Source: Fundidesulfovibrio terrae
Lineage (GTDB): Bacteria; Desulfobacterota; Desulfovibrionia; Desulfovibrionales; Desulfovibrionaceae
NCBI RefSeq assembly: GCF_022808915.1
Contig: NZ_JAKZFS010000001.1
Coordinates: 1,318,644-1,382,643 of the forward strand
Direction: 5' to 3'
Length of the DNA: 64,000 nt
Shown: positions 38,759 to 46,774 of the stretch, in pieces
Layout of the letters: each line of letters begins with the position of its first letter
Position numbering within the stretch: position 1 is the stretch's first letter
The notes under the pieces: generated by a model
Database searches by the model: none
Told to the model about the DNA's origin: nothing
Seen by the model: only the letters and a program-made list of their open reading frames with translations
Made by a program: the position numbers and the translations under genes

Positions 38759-39169
38759 ATGTTGCTGACCAGCGTGGCGTATGCCATGGGCCAGATGCCC
38801 GGAGCCGGGGCCGGAGGCGATGGTGGACAGGGCGGCGGACTGATGTCTTTCCTGCCCCTCGTCCTGATGTTCGTCATCTTCTACTTCCTGCTTATCCGTC
38901 CCCAGCAGAAGAAGCAGAAGGAAATGCGCGAGCTTCTCAAGAACCTCAAGCGCGGCGACAGGATCCTCACCGGCGGCGGCATCTACGGCCGCATCGATTC
39001 CCTCACCGACGACAAAGTGAATGTCGAGATCGCCCCCAACGTCGTCATCACCGTCATGCGCAGCTACGTGGCCGGTCTCGCGGACATGCCCGAGGCGCCC
39101 AAGAAGGACGGCAAGAAGGGTGGAAAGAACGGTGAAAAGAAGGAAGACAAGCCGGAAGAATTGAAGTAA
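38759..39169 (+). CDS. yajC: Preprotein translocase subunit YajC
   Basis: A 136-residue YajC: one membrane segment (about residues 29-46, LPLVLMFVIFYFLLIRPQQKK), the conserved cytoplasmic domain (LKNLKRGDRILTGGGIYG) and a lysine-rich tail. YajC associates with SecDF at the Sec channel. The ATG has GGAGG a few bases upstream. It precedes secD by 79 bp. Confidence 0.94.
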   Translation: MLLTSVAYAMGQMPGAGAGGDGGQGGGLMSFLPLVLMFVIFYFLLIRPQQKKQKEMRELLKNLKRGDRILTGGGIYGRIDSLTDDKVNVEIAPNVVITVMRSYVAGLADMPEAPKKDGKKGGKNGEKKEDKPEELK

Positions 39170-39248
39170 ATCCGGCCTTGCCTGACCTTTTGACTCTATG
39201 CAGGGGGGAAACCGGTGGTTTCCCCTCTTCGCGCATGAAGGAGCGTGC

Positions 39249-40850
39249 ATGTCCAGCCTGTCCTGGCGCTTGATCGTCGTGGCGGTCGCCCTCGTTTTGG
39301 GCCTCGCTTTCACCTTGCCTTCCATCGAATCCGTGCGGCAGTCCCCCCTGGGGCATGTGCTCCCCGGCAACCAGGTCAGCCTCGGCCTGGACCTCAAGGG
39401 CGGCATCCACCTGACGCTCGGCGTCGACGTGGAGAAGGCCCTGTCCAACTCGCTGGCCCAGGCCGGGCAGGACGTCAAGTCCTTCGCCCAGGAGAAGGAG
39501 ATGACCATCATCCGGCAGAACATGCCGGAGCCCAAACGCCTCGAGTTCGTCCTGGCCACCCCGGACAAGAAGGACGCCTTCGAGGAGTTGTTCAAGAAGC
39601 AGTTCTCCGGCATGCGGATCCTCAAATCCGAAGTGGTCGACGACGGCAAGATCAAGTATTCCTTAGCCTTCACCCCCGAGTACGCCAAGAACCTCGAGGG
39701 CCTCACCGTTGACCAGGCGGTCAAGACCATACGGAACCGCATCGACCAGTTCGGCGTGGCCGAGCCCGACATCCGCAAGCAGGCCGGGGACCGCATCCAG
39801 ATCCAGCTGCCCGGCCTCAAGGATCCCGACCGGGCCATCGCCCTGGTGGGCAAGACCGCCCATCTGGAATTCAAGATCGTGGACGATTCGGTCGATCCCG
39901 CCAAGGTGGCCAAGGGTCTTCTGCCCCCGGGCCGCGAGATCATCATGGAACGCATCGCCGCCCCCAATGGCGAGTACACCGAGCGTCCCCTGGTGGTGAA
40001 GTCCGAGGCGGTCATGACCGGCGAACTCATCGCCGACGCCCGGGTCAACTTCGACCAGAACAACAACCAGCCCTACGTTGGCCTGACATTCACCTCGCGC
40101 GGCGCCAAGATTTTCGAGCGCGTCACCGGCGAGAACCTGAAGAAGCGCATGGCCATCATCCTGGACGGCAAGGCGTATTCCGCACCGGTCATCCAGGACA
40201 AGATCGCCGGCGGCAAGGCCACCATCACCGGCCGCTACTCCGAGACCGAAGCCCGCGACCTGGCCGTGGTGCTGCGCGCGGGCGCCCTGCCTGCCCCGGT
40301 CAACGTGCTCGAGCAGCGCACCGTGGGTCCCTCCCTCGGGCAGGAGTCCATCGACAACGGCGTGCTGAGCATCGGCGTGGCCTGCGGGGCCATCGCGCTC
40401 TTTATGCTGGTGTACTACGGCTTCTCGGGCGTGATCGCCAACGTGGCCCTGGTGTTCAACGTGGTGCTCATCATGGCCGGTCTGGCCATGTTCGGCGCGA
40501 CCCTCACCCTGCCGGGCATCGCGGGCATCATCCTGACCATGGCCCTGTCGGTGGACGCCAACATCATCATCTTCGAGCGCATCCGCGAGGAGATCAGGCT
40601 CGGCCTGCCGTCGCGCGCTTCCATCAAGGAGGGCTTCACGCGCGGCTCGCTGACCATCCTGGACGCCAACGTGACCACGGCCATCGCGGCGCTGGTGCTC
40701 TACGAGTTCGGCACCGGCCCCATCCGGGGCTTCGCCGTAACCCTGCTGCTGGGCATCGTGGCCTCCATGTTCACGGCCATCTTCGTCAGCCACACCTTGA
40801 TGGACATGTGGTTGCGCGGCAAAAGCGCCGAGGCGAGGCTGTCGATCTAG
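39249..40850 (+). CDS. secD: Protein translocase subunit SecD
   Basis: A complete 533-residue SecD: N-terminal membrane helix, LGLDLKGGIHLTLGV motif, P1 periplasmic domain, then five further helices of the RND-like core (LGQESIDNGVLSIG, GIILTMALSVDANIIIFERIREE). It uses the proton gradient to pull exported proteins. The ATG at 39249 has AAGGAG at 39238-39243. SecF normally follows as a neighbour or fusion, but a terminator and an unrelated FAH gene come next and no SecF sequence is present in the window. Confidence 0.95.
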   Translation: MSSLSWRLIVVAVALVLGLAFTLPSIESVRQSPLGHVLPGNQVSLGLDLKGGIHLTLGVDVEKALSNSLAQAGQDVKSFAQEKEMTIIRQNMPEPKRLEFVLATPDKKDAFEELFKKQFSGMRILKSEVVDDGKIKYSLAFTPEYAKNLEGLTVDQAVKTIRNRIDQFGVAEPDIRKQAGDRIQIQLPGLKDPDRAIALVGKTAHLEFKIVDDSVDPAKVAKGLLPPGREIIMERIAAPNGEYTERPLVVKSEAVMTGELIADARVNFDQNNNQPYVGLTFTSRGAKIFERVTGENLKKRMAIILDGKAYSAPVIQDKIAGGKATITGRYSETEARDLAVVLRAGALPAPVNVLEQRTVGPSLGQESIDNGVLSIGVACGAIALFMLVYYGFSGVIANVALVFNVVLIMAGLAMFGATLTLPGIAGIILTMALSVDANIIIFERIREEIRLGLPSRASIKEGFTRGSLTILDANVTTAIAALVLYEFGTGPIRGFAVTLLLGIVASMFTAIFVSHTLMDMWLRGKSAEARLSI

Positions 40851-40918
40851 CTCGGTGGCCGTCCGGGTGCGTTCCCGGCCTTGCATCGGGCTCTGCCCTT
40901 TGAAATGCGGGTTCATCA

Positions 40919-40947
40919 GGGGCGCGGCCTAGGCCGCGCCCCTTTTT
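40919..40947 (+). terminator. Rho-independent terminator after secD
   Basis: GGGGCGCGGCC / GGCCGCGCCCC, 11-bp perfect stem with a minimal loop, followed by five T. Confidence 0.85.
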
Positions 40948-40980
40948 CATTTCCGGAACCGTCAACGCGGGGAGGATCTC

Positions 40981-41838
40981 ATGCGTTTCGCGATGTTTGA
41001 ACGGGACGGCCGCACCGGCATTGCTGTGAGCGACGGGAAGAGGCTCAACGGCCTGTGTTCGGACCATCCGGAGTATCCCGGCGACCTGGACGAGCTGCTG
41101 GCGCGTGGGGTCGACCTCCAGGCGGTCGGCAGGCGGCTTCAGGCCGCGCCCGTGGTGCGGCTCGCTTCGCCCGCGCTCTTGCCCCTGCTTCGCAGGCCCG
41201 GCAAGATCGTGTGCGTGGGCCTCAACTACACGGCGCATTCGGCCGAGACCGGCTACGAGGTCCCAGCCTACCCCACCCTGTTCGCCCGCTTCGCCTCCAC
41301 CCTCATCGGCCACGAGGCGCCGCTGGTGATCCCCGCGGTATCGGACCAGCTCGACTATGAGGGCGAACTCGTGGCCGTGGTCGGCAAGGGCGGCAAGGCC
41401 ATCCCCAAGGAGACGGCCCTGGACCATGTGGCGGGCTATTCCATATTCAACGACGCTTCCATCCGCGACTACCAGTTCAAGACCCCGCAGTGGACCATCG
41501 GCAAGAACTTCGACGGCACAGGCCCGTTCGGGCCGTATCTGGTCACGCCCGACGAGCTGCCGCCCGGCTGCAAGGGGCTCAGGCTGCAGACGCGCCTGAA
41601 CGGCGCGGTCATGCAGGAGGCTTCCACCGACGATATGATGTTCGACGTGGCGTCGCTCGTGTCCATCCTGAGCGAAGCCATGACCCTCTCGCCGGGTGAC
41701 ATGATCGTCACCGGCACCCCCTCGGGTGTCGGATTCGCGCGCAAGCCCCCGGTGTTCATGAAGGAGGGCGACGTCTGCGAGATCGAGATCGACGGGGTGG
41801 GGGTGCTTCGCAACAGCGTGGTAAAACAGGGCGCATGA
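40981..41838 (+). CDS. Fumarylacetoacetate hydrolase family protein
   Basis: A 285-residue FAH-fold protein: a short N-terminal domain, then the metal-dependent core with KIVCVGLNYTAHSAE, the acidic ligand motif DYEGELVAVVGKGG (Glu127, Glu129), GYSIFNDASIRDYQ, and the late GDMIVTGTPSGVGF signature. Family members hydrolyse or decarboxylate diketo acids, acylpyruvates or oxaloacetate; the true substrate is not evident. It is a single-gene unit flanked by terminators. Confidence 0.9.
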   Translation: MRFAMFERDGRTGIAVSDGKRLNGLCSDHPEYPGDLDELLARGVDLQAVGRRLQAAPVVRLASPALLPLLRRPGKIVCVGLNYTAHSAETGYEVPAYPTLFARFASTLIGHEAPLVIPAVSDQLDYEGELVAVVGKGGKAIPKETALDHVAGYSIFNDASIRDYQFKTPQWTIGKNFDGTGPFGPYLVTPDELPPGCKGLRLQTRLNGAVMQEASTDDMMFDVASLVSILSEAMTLSPGDMIVTGTPSGVGFARKPPVFMKEGDVCEIEIDGVGVLRNSVVKQGA

Positions 41839-41865
41839 CGGCTTGAGCCCTCGCCCGGTGACGCA

Positions 41866-41901
41866 CGAAACAAGGCGCGGCCCTGACCGCGCCTTGTTTC
41901 G
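41866..41901. terminator. Bidirectional-type terminator after the FAH gene
   Basis: A perfect 15-bp stem CGAAACAAGGCGCGG / CCGCGCCTTGTTTCG with loop CCCTGA. The T-rich end of the right arm provides a short U-tract. Confidence 0.75.
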
Positions 41902-41998
41902 TTCCGCATCAGCGGACCGTGTACAGGAACCTCCCGCCCGTGCTACATGGGGCCCATTCCAGCGGCCGGATCGCCCGCCGCAGGGAAAGGAGGCCAAC

Positions 41999-42907
41999 AT
42001 GGTCACACGCCGCATCGCCAAGATATTCAAGAGCCGCCCCACGATAGAGGGCGCGGGGGTGCACCTCAAGCGGGCCTTCGGCTACTCGCAGGTGCCCGAG
42101 TTCGATCCGTTCCTGATGCTCGACGATTTCCATACCGCCAACCCGGCCGAGTACCTGCCGGGCTTCCCGTGGCACCCCCACCGGGGCATCGAGACCATCA
42201 CCTACGTGCTGGAGGGCAGGGTGGAGCACGGGGACAGCATGGGCAACACGGGCGTCATTGGCGCGGGCGACGTGCAGTGGATGACCGCGGGCAGCGGCAT
42301 CATCCACCAGGAGATGCCCAAGCAGACGCCAAGCGGCATGCTGTGGGGGTTCCAGTTCTGGGCCAACCTGCCGGCCCGGCAGAAGATGATGGACCCGCGC
42401 TACCGCGACGTGAAGGCCGCCTCCATCCCCGAGGCCGTGCTGGAATCGGGGGCGCGGGTGAAGGTCATCTGCGGGGAAGTGGCCGGAGTCCGGGGCCCGG
42501 TGCGCGACATCGTCATCGACCCGGAGCTCCTGGACGTCTCGGTTCCCACGGGCGGCATGTTCACCCACGCCGTGAAGGATGGGCACACCGCCGTGGCCTA
42601 TGTCCTGGACGGGCGCGGCTACTTCGACACCCGTCGCGACGCCTTCGACGTGGAGATGGTGGGGGCCGGATGGCTCGATGTTGACCGGGATTGCCTGTGC
42701 GGCCCGGAGACCACGGTGCTCTATGAGCGAGAGGGCGCTCAGGTGGGGGTCACGGCCGTGGACTCCGTCCTGCGCTTCGTGCTCCTCACCGGCAAGCCCC
42801 TTGGCGAGCCCATCGCCTGGTACGGCCCCATCGTCATGAACACGCAGCAGGAGCTGCGCACGGCCTTCGAGGAGTACGCCAAGGGGACGTTCGTGAAGCA
42901 TCCGTAG
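41999..42907 (+). CDS. Pirin family protein
   Basis: A 302-residue bicupin of the pirin/YhhW type. The N-terminal cupin keeps the metal ligands His59, His61, His103 and Glu105 (HPHRGIETITYVLEG and IIHQEMP). Some pirins oxidise quercetin and others bind regulators; the role here is unknown. The ATG at 41999 has AAGGAGG at 41987-41993. It is a single-gene unit between two hairpin terminators. Confidence 0.9.
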   Translation: MVTRRIAKIFKSRPTIEGAGVHLKRAFGYSQVPEFDPFLMLDDFHTANPAEYLPGFPWHPHRGIETITYVLEGRVEHGDSMGNTGVIGAGDVQWMTAGSGIIHQEMPKQTPSGMLWGFQFWANLPARQKMMDPRYRDVKAASIPEAVLESGARVKVICGEVAGVRGPVRDIVIDPELLDVSVPTGGMFTHAVKDGHTAVAYVLDGRGYFDTRRDAFDVEMVGAGWLDVDRDCLCGPETTVLYEREGAQVGVTAVDSVLRFVLLTGKPLGEPIAWYGPIVMNTQQELRTAFEEYAKGTFVKHP

Positions 42908-42920
42908 CCCGGTCCACATG

Positions 42921-42961
42921 AAAAGGGCGCGGCCCCCTCGCCTGGGGACAGCGCCCTTTTT
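42921..42961. terminator. Shared bidirectional terminator (pirin gene / cysteine-rich gene)
   Basis: Outer stem AAAAGGGCGC / GCGCCCTTTT, with a second pairing CCCC / GGGG inside the loop and an A-tract on one side and T-tract on the other; it lies between convergent genes. Confidence 0.85.
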
Positions 42962-42982
42962 GCGTCCAGCTTGGCCCGGCCG

Positions 42983-43360
42983 TCACTTGGCCGGAACGAG
43001 GTCCTTGTCGCAGGCGCACTTGCCCGCGGTCTGGCTCACGAAGTTGCAGGGGCAGGATTCTCCGCAGCCGCAGACGAATTTGCCCTTGGTGGGGAAGGTC
43101 TGTTCCGCGCCGTTGACCTTGATCACGGCGGTGTCGCCCTCGACCTTCATGACCATCGACTTGACCATGTCCTTGCCGCAGGGGCACTTGGCCGCCTGCT
43201 TGGACAGGGCCTGACAGGGGCAGTCCTTGCCGCAGGCGCAGGCGTAGACCTCCTCGCCCGCCTTGAGCATGATCTTCGGGTTTTCCGGGGTCACGGCCAT
43301 GGCCGCGAAGGCCCAAGCCAGAACACACAAGGCGGTGAGAACGGCAGAATACTTTCGCAT
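42983..43360 (-). CDS. Exported 12-cysteine protein with two identical CxC-type modules
   Basis: A 125-residue protein with a signal peptide (about residues 1-22, FAAMA at the cleavage site). Twelve cysteines fall into two modules with identical spacing C-x-C-x3-C-x-C-x9-C-x-C: Cys41, 43, 47, 49, 59, 61 and Cys97, 99, 103, 105, 115, 117. The 35-residue linker looks like beta strands (VMKVEGDTAVIKVNGAEQ). The density of CxC pairs points to a periplasmic metal-binding (copper, zinc or iron-sulfur-like) protein; I know no assigned function. The start at 43360 follows GGGGGAT. A 10-bp direct repeat lies about 70-100 bp upstream. Confidence 0.8.
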   Translation of the reverse strand: MRKYSAVLTALCVLAWAFAAMAVTPENPKIMLKAGEEVYACACGKDCPCQALSKQAAKCPCGKDMVKSMVMKVEGDTAVIKVNGAEQTFPTKGKFVCGCGESCPCNFVSQTAGKCACDKDLVPAK

Positions 43361-43430
43361 GTTGATCCCCCCGTTGCAGGTTGGCTGGCGGAGCAGGCCC
43401 ACGCGCCGTGCGCGCGGGTGGCTGGGACAG

Positions 43431-43460
43431 ACCAGCAAACCCCATCATAAACCAGCAAAC
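43431..43460 (-). promoter_or_regulatory. 20-bp-phased direct repeat upstream of the cysteine-rich gene
   Basis: GTTTGCTGGT (reading with the gene) occurs twice, at 43460-43451 and 43440-43431, start-to-start 20 bp or about two helical turns. This is typical of tandem binding sites for response regulators. Confidence 0.4.
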
Positions 43461-43587
43461 GTGGCCGGAGTCAATGCACGACGCGCAGGAAGGCGCGCCT
43501 GGGGGGAGGGCACGTTTGGGCGGCGTCCCGGCCTCGATGTCGGCTGTCAGGCACCCGCGGCCTGCGGTGATGGCCGCGCCGGCGTGG

Positions 43588-45168
43588 TCAATTCACCCTG
43601 TAATGGCACCCCAGGCTTTTGGTGTTGCGCATGGCCGAGAGGGTGATGATGTAGGCCGCCTGGCAGCCGTGGAACAGGTCCACGATGGGCTTGGAGAGCG
43701 GCGTTTCCCGGTAGAAGTCGTGCAGGTGGACGTTCAGGTCCCGCAGGTCCTCGAAGGCGCGCTTGAGGCGCGACGCGGTGCGGTGGATGCCCACGTAGTT
43801 CCACATGGTGTGCTTTATGGTGGTCCAGTCCTGGCTGATGAGCGCGGGGTCCTCGTTGCGCTCCTGGCCGGGGGAGACCCAGTCCGGCACGGAATCGGCC
43901 AGCTTGCGGGTGATGGCGGGCTTGGACCCGAAGCGCGAGCCGATGTAGCTGCCCGCGCTCACGCCCCACACCAGGCATTCCAGGAGCGAGGTGGAGGCCA
44001 TGCGGTTGGCCCCGTGCACGCCAGTGCAGCTGCACTCGCCCACGGCGTAGAGGCGGTCCACGGTGGTGCGTCCGTGCACGTCCACCAGCACGCCGCCGCA
44101 GGAGTAGTGCTCCGCCGGGACCACCGGAATGGGGTCGCTTGCGATGTTGATGCCGATCTCGGCGCACTTCTTGGCGATGCCCGGGAAGCGCCGGGCCACG
44201 TCGGGCACGAAGTTGGCCGCGTCCAGGTAGACGCAGTCCTCGCCGGACTTGAGCAGCTCCTCCATGATGGCCCGGGTGACGATGTCGCGCGGGGCAAGGT
44301 CGGCGCGCGAGTCGTAGCCGGCCATGAAGGCTTCGCCCTTGGAGTTCATGAGCCGCGCCCCCTCGCCGCGCATGGCCTCGGTGATGAGGAAGCGGCGCTC
44401 TGCCCGGTGGAACAGGGCCGTGGGATGGAACTGGATGAACTCCATGTTCATGAAGCGCGCGCCGCAGCGGTAGGCCATGGCCAGGGCCGAGCCCACGCAG
44501 GCCCGGGTGTTGGTGGTGTGCAGGTAGATCTGCCCCACGCCGCCGGTGGCCAGCACGGTGTAGTCGGACAGGATGGTCTCCACCACGCCCGAGACCTCGT
44601 TGAACACGTAGGCTCCCAGGCACTGGTTCACCAGGTGGTACTTGTATTCCAGCAGCGCCGCGTGGTGGTGCGAGGTGAGCACGTCCACGGCGGTGCGCCG
44701 GGTGAGCACCTTGATGTTGGGATGGTTTTCCACCGCCGCGACCATGTGGGCCATGATGGAATAGCCGGTGGAATCGGCGCAGTGGAGGATGCGCGCCAGG
44801 CTGTGCCCGCCCTCCTTGGTGAGGTGAAAATCGCCGTCCTCGGCGCGCTCGAAGGGCACCTTGAGCTTGTCGATGAGCAGGTTCTTGACCACCTCCGGCC
44901 CCTTGCGGGCCAGGAAGCGCACGGCCGTGACGTGGTTGTGCTTCCAGCCGCAGGTGAGGATGTCGCGCTCCAGGAGCTTGGGGCTGTCCTCGGGGCTGGT
45001 GTAGACGATGCCGCCCTGGGCCAGGGAGGAGTTGCCGTCGGTGAGCTTGTCCCCGGCGCACAGGAGCACCACTTCCAGGCCCTTGTCGGCCAGGGTGAGC
45101 GCCGCGGCGCATCCGGCGGATCCGGAGCCGATCACCAGCACCTGGGTCTTCATGCGGTAATGGAACAT
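43588..45168 (-). CDS. nadB: L-aspartate oxidase
   Basis: A 526-residue NadB, the flavoenzyme that oxidises aspartate to iminoaspartate in de novo NAD synthesis (fumarate can be the acceptor in anaerobes). Diagnostic: VLVIGSGSAGCAAAL near the N-terminus, NSSLAQGGI, QFHPTALF, the RGEGARLMN region and SCGGV, then a helical C-terminal domain. The start at 45168 has a GGAGGAAGGGG stretch upstream; Met6 is an alternative. It is the last gene of nadC-nadA-ybaK-nadB. Confidence 0.95.
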   Translation of the reverse strand: MFHYRMKTQVLVIGSGSAGCAAALTLADKGLEVVLLCAGDKLTDGNSSLAQGGIVYTSPEDSPKLLERDILTCGWKHNHVTAVRFLARKGPEVVKNLLIDKLKVPFERAEDGDFHLTKEGGHSLARILHCADSTGYSIMAHMVAAVENHPNIKVLTRRTAVDVLTSHHHAALLEYKYHLVNQCLGAYVFNEVSGVVETILSDYTVLATGGVGQIYLHTTNTRACVGSALAMAYRCGARFMNMEFIQFHPTALFHRAERRFLITEAMRGEGARLMNSKGEAFMAGYDSRADLAPRDIVTRAIMEELLKSGEDCVYLDAANFVPDVARRFPGIAKKCAEIGINIASDPIPVVPAEHYSCGGVLVDVHGRTTVDRLYAVGECSCTGVHGANRMASTSLLECLVWGVSAGSYIGSRFGSKPAITRKLADSVPDWVSPGQERNEDPALISQDWTTIKHTMWNYVGIHRTASRLKRAFEDLRDLNVHLHDFYRETPLSKPIVDLFHGCQAAYIITLSAMRNTKSLGCHYRVN

Positions 45169-45196
45169 GACGCCCCTTCCTCCCTTCCTCGGGCTT

Positions 45197-45682
45197 TTAT
45201 CTGGCCGCGTCCACCTCGGAAGCGTCCAGCAGCTCGCGCAGATGTTTCGGGTCCAGGGCCGCCAAGGCCCCGCGCTTGCCCGCGTTTATGAGAATTTCCG
45301 GCAGGGCGAAGATGCTCTTTTGCGCGTAAACCGGCAACTGCTTGCGCGTCCCGAAGGGGGAGATGCCTCCCACCTGGTAGCCGGTATGGCGGTTCGCCGC
45401 ATCCGGCGAGCAGGGCGTCACCGTCTTCACCCCGAGCTGACGGGCCAGCTCCTTGAGGGACACCTCGTTGTCGCCGTGCATGAGCACCAGGAAGGGGCGC
45501 TTGGCCTCGTCCTCGAAAACCAGGGTCTTCACCACCACGTGTTCGTCCACGCCCAGTTCCTCGGCCGCGCGTTCCGTGCCGCCGTGGTCCACGTAGGAGT
45601 ACAGACGGACCTCGAAGGGCACTTTCTTCTCCTTGAGAAATCGGGTGGCTCCGGTAGCCGGGATGGCTGCGGATTTACTCAT
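45197..45682 (-). CDS. YbaK/EbsC-type aminoacyl-tRNA deacylase
   Basis: A 161-residue trans-editing protein. The YbaK signature is clear (VVVKTLVFEDE, LVLMHGDNEVSLKELARQLG and GYQVGGISPFGTRKQLPVY). YbaK hydrolyses Cys-tRNA(Pro) misacylated by prolyl-tRNA synthetase. It lies 6 bp after nadA and 28 bp before nadB, so it is co-transcribed with NAD genes, an odd partner whose reason is unknown. Confidence 0.9.
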   Translation of the reverse strand: MSKSAAIPATGATRFLKEKKVPFEVRLYSYVDHGGTERAAEELGVDEHVVVKTLVFEDEAKRPFLVLMHGDNEVSLKELARQLGVKTVTPCSPDAANRHTGYQVGGISPFGTRKQLPVYAQKSIFALPEILINAGKRGALAALDPKHLRELLDASEVDAAR

Positions 45683-45688
45683 CGTGGC

Positions 45689-46729
45689 TCACCTGGCGCA
45701 CGCTTCCAGCATCCGGGTGAGGGCCAGCTTGGCCGGGTCCTTGAGGGCTTCGTCCACCTGCACGGTGGGGGCTTCGTCCAGGTCGGCCAGCAGCTTCGCC
45801 AGATTGGGCTCGGTCACCTTCTCCATGTTGGAGCAGGTGGAGTAGAGCAGCGGCCGCACATCCTTGACGCCCCGGTACTTGTCGGCCAGCCGGTTCACCA
45901 GGTTGAACTCCGTGCCCACGTAGATCACCGAACCCTCGGGGGCCTCGGCCACGAATTTGATGATGAACGACGTGGAGCCGCAGGCGTCGGCCAGGGCCAC
46001 GGTGTTGGGGTGGCACTCGGGGTGCACTACAACCAGGCAGCCGGGCGATTCGGCTCGCGCCTTGCGGATGGTCTCAGGCTTGAATCGCGAATGGATGACG
46101 CATTGCCCGGGCCAGAGCAGGAGCTTCGCCCGGCGGGCCTTGTCCAGGTTGACCGCCCGGCCGTGCTCGCGCACGTCCACGATGTGGCGGTCCTCCTTGG
46201 GCAGGCCGATCCAGTCCGCCGCGTTGAAGCCCAGGCGGAAGTCCGGGAGAAAGAGCGTGTGCGGACCCTTGGCCAGCGCCCAGGTCAGCATGGTCTTGGC
46301 GTTGGCCGAGGTGCACACCGAGCCTCCACGCGAGCCCACCAGCGCCTTCACAGCCGCCGAGGAGTTCACATAGGTCAGCGGCGTCACGGAAAGCCCGCCC
46401 TCGGCCAGGGTGTCCAGCACCCGCTCGGCAAGCCAGGCCGGGGCCATGTCGGACATGACGCAGCGCGAGTTCATCTCCGGGATGAACACCTTCTGGCCGG
46501 GTTTGGCCAGGATGGCGGCGGTTTCGGCCATGAAGAACACGCCGCAGAACACGATGTATTCGGCGTCCAGGTCCGGGATGCGCCGCGACAGCTCCAGGGA
46601 GTCGCCCGTGTAGTCGGCGTGGCGAGCCACGGCGTCGGACATGTAGTGGTGCGCAAGGATCACCAGGCGCTTGCCGAGTTTCTGGCGCATGTCCTCGATG
46701 AATTGGTGCTCGCGGGTATTGGTCGTCAT
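45689..46729 (-). CDS. nadA: Quinolinate synthase
   Basis: A 346-residue NadA, which condenses iminoaspartate with dihydroxyacetone phosphate using an oxygen-sensitive [4Fe-4S] cluster. By comparison with E. coli, the likely ligands are Cys90 (NSRCVMSD), Cys210 (GQCVIHSRF) and Cys299 (STCSNMEKV). The first two are spaced wider than in E. coli, indicating an insert near residues 170-200. Other motifs: ILAHHYM, YVNSSAAVKA. An intergenic repeat separates it from nadC upstream. Confidence 0.95.
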   Translation of the reverse strand: MTTNTREHQFIEDMRQKLGKRLVILAHHYMSDAVARHADYTGDSLELSRRIPDLDAEYIVFCGVFFMAETAAILAKPGQKVFIPEMNSRCVMSDMAPAWLAERVLDTLAEGGLSVTPLTYVNSSAAVKALVGSRGGSVCTSANAKTMLTWALAKGPHTLFLPDFRLGFNAADWIGLPKEDRHIVDVREHGRAVNLDKARRAKLLLWPGQCVIHSRFKPETIRKARAESPGCLVVVHPECHPNTVALADACGSTSFIIKFVAEAPEGSVIYVGTEFNLVNRLADKYRGVKDVRPLLYSTCSNMEKVTEPNLAKLLADLDEAPTVQVDEALKDPAKLALTRMLEACAR

Positions 46730-46733
46730 GGAT

Positions 46734-46771
46734 GCCTCCGGTGGCCAGAGGGCTTCGCCCTCTGGACTCCC
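46734..46771 (+). repeat. Hairpin-1 repeat, copy 3 (between nadC and nadA)
   Basis: Starts GCCTCCGGTGGCC and folds as CCAGAGGGC / GCCCTCTGG, then GACTCCC. Relative to copies 1 and 2 an A-T pair has become G-C, another compensated change. It lacks the second hairpin. Confidence 0.8.
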
Positions 46772-46774
46772 GTA

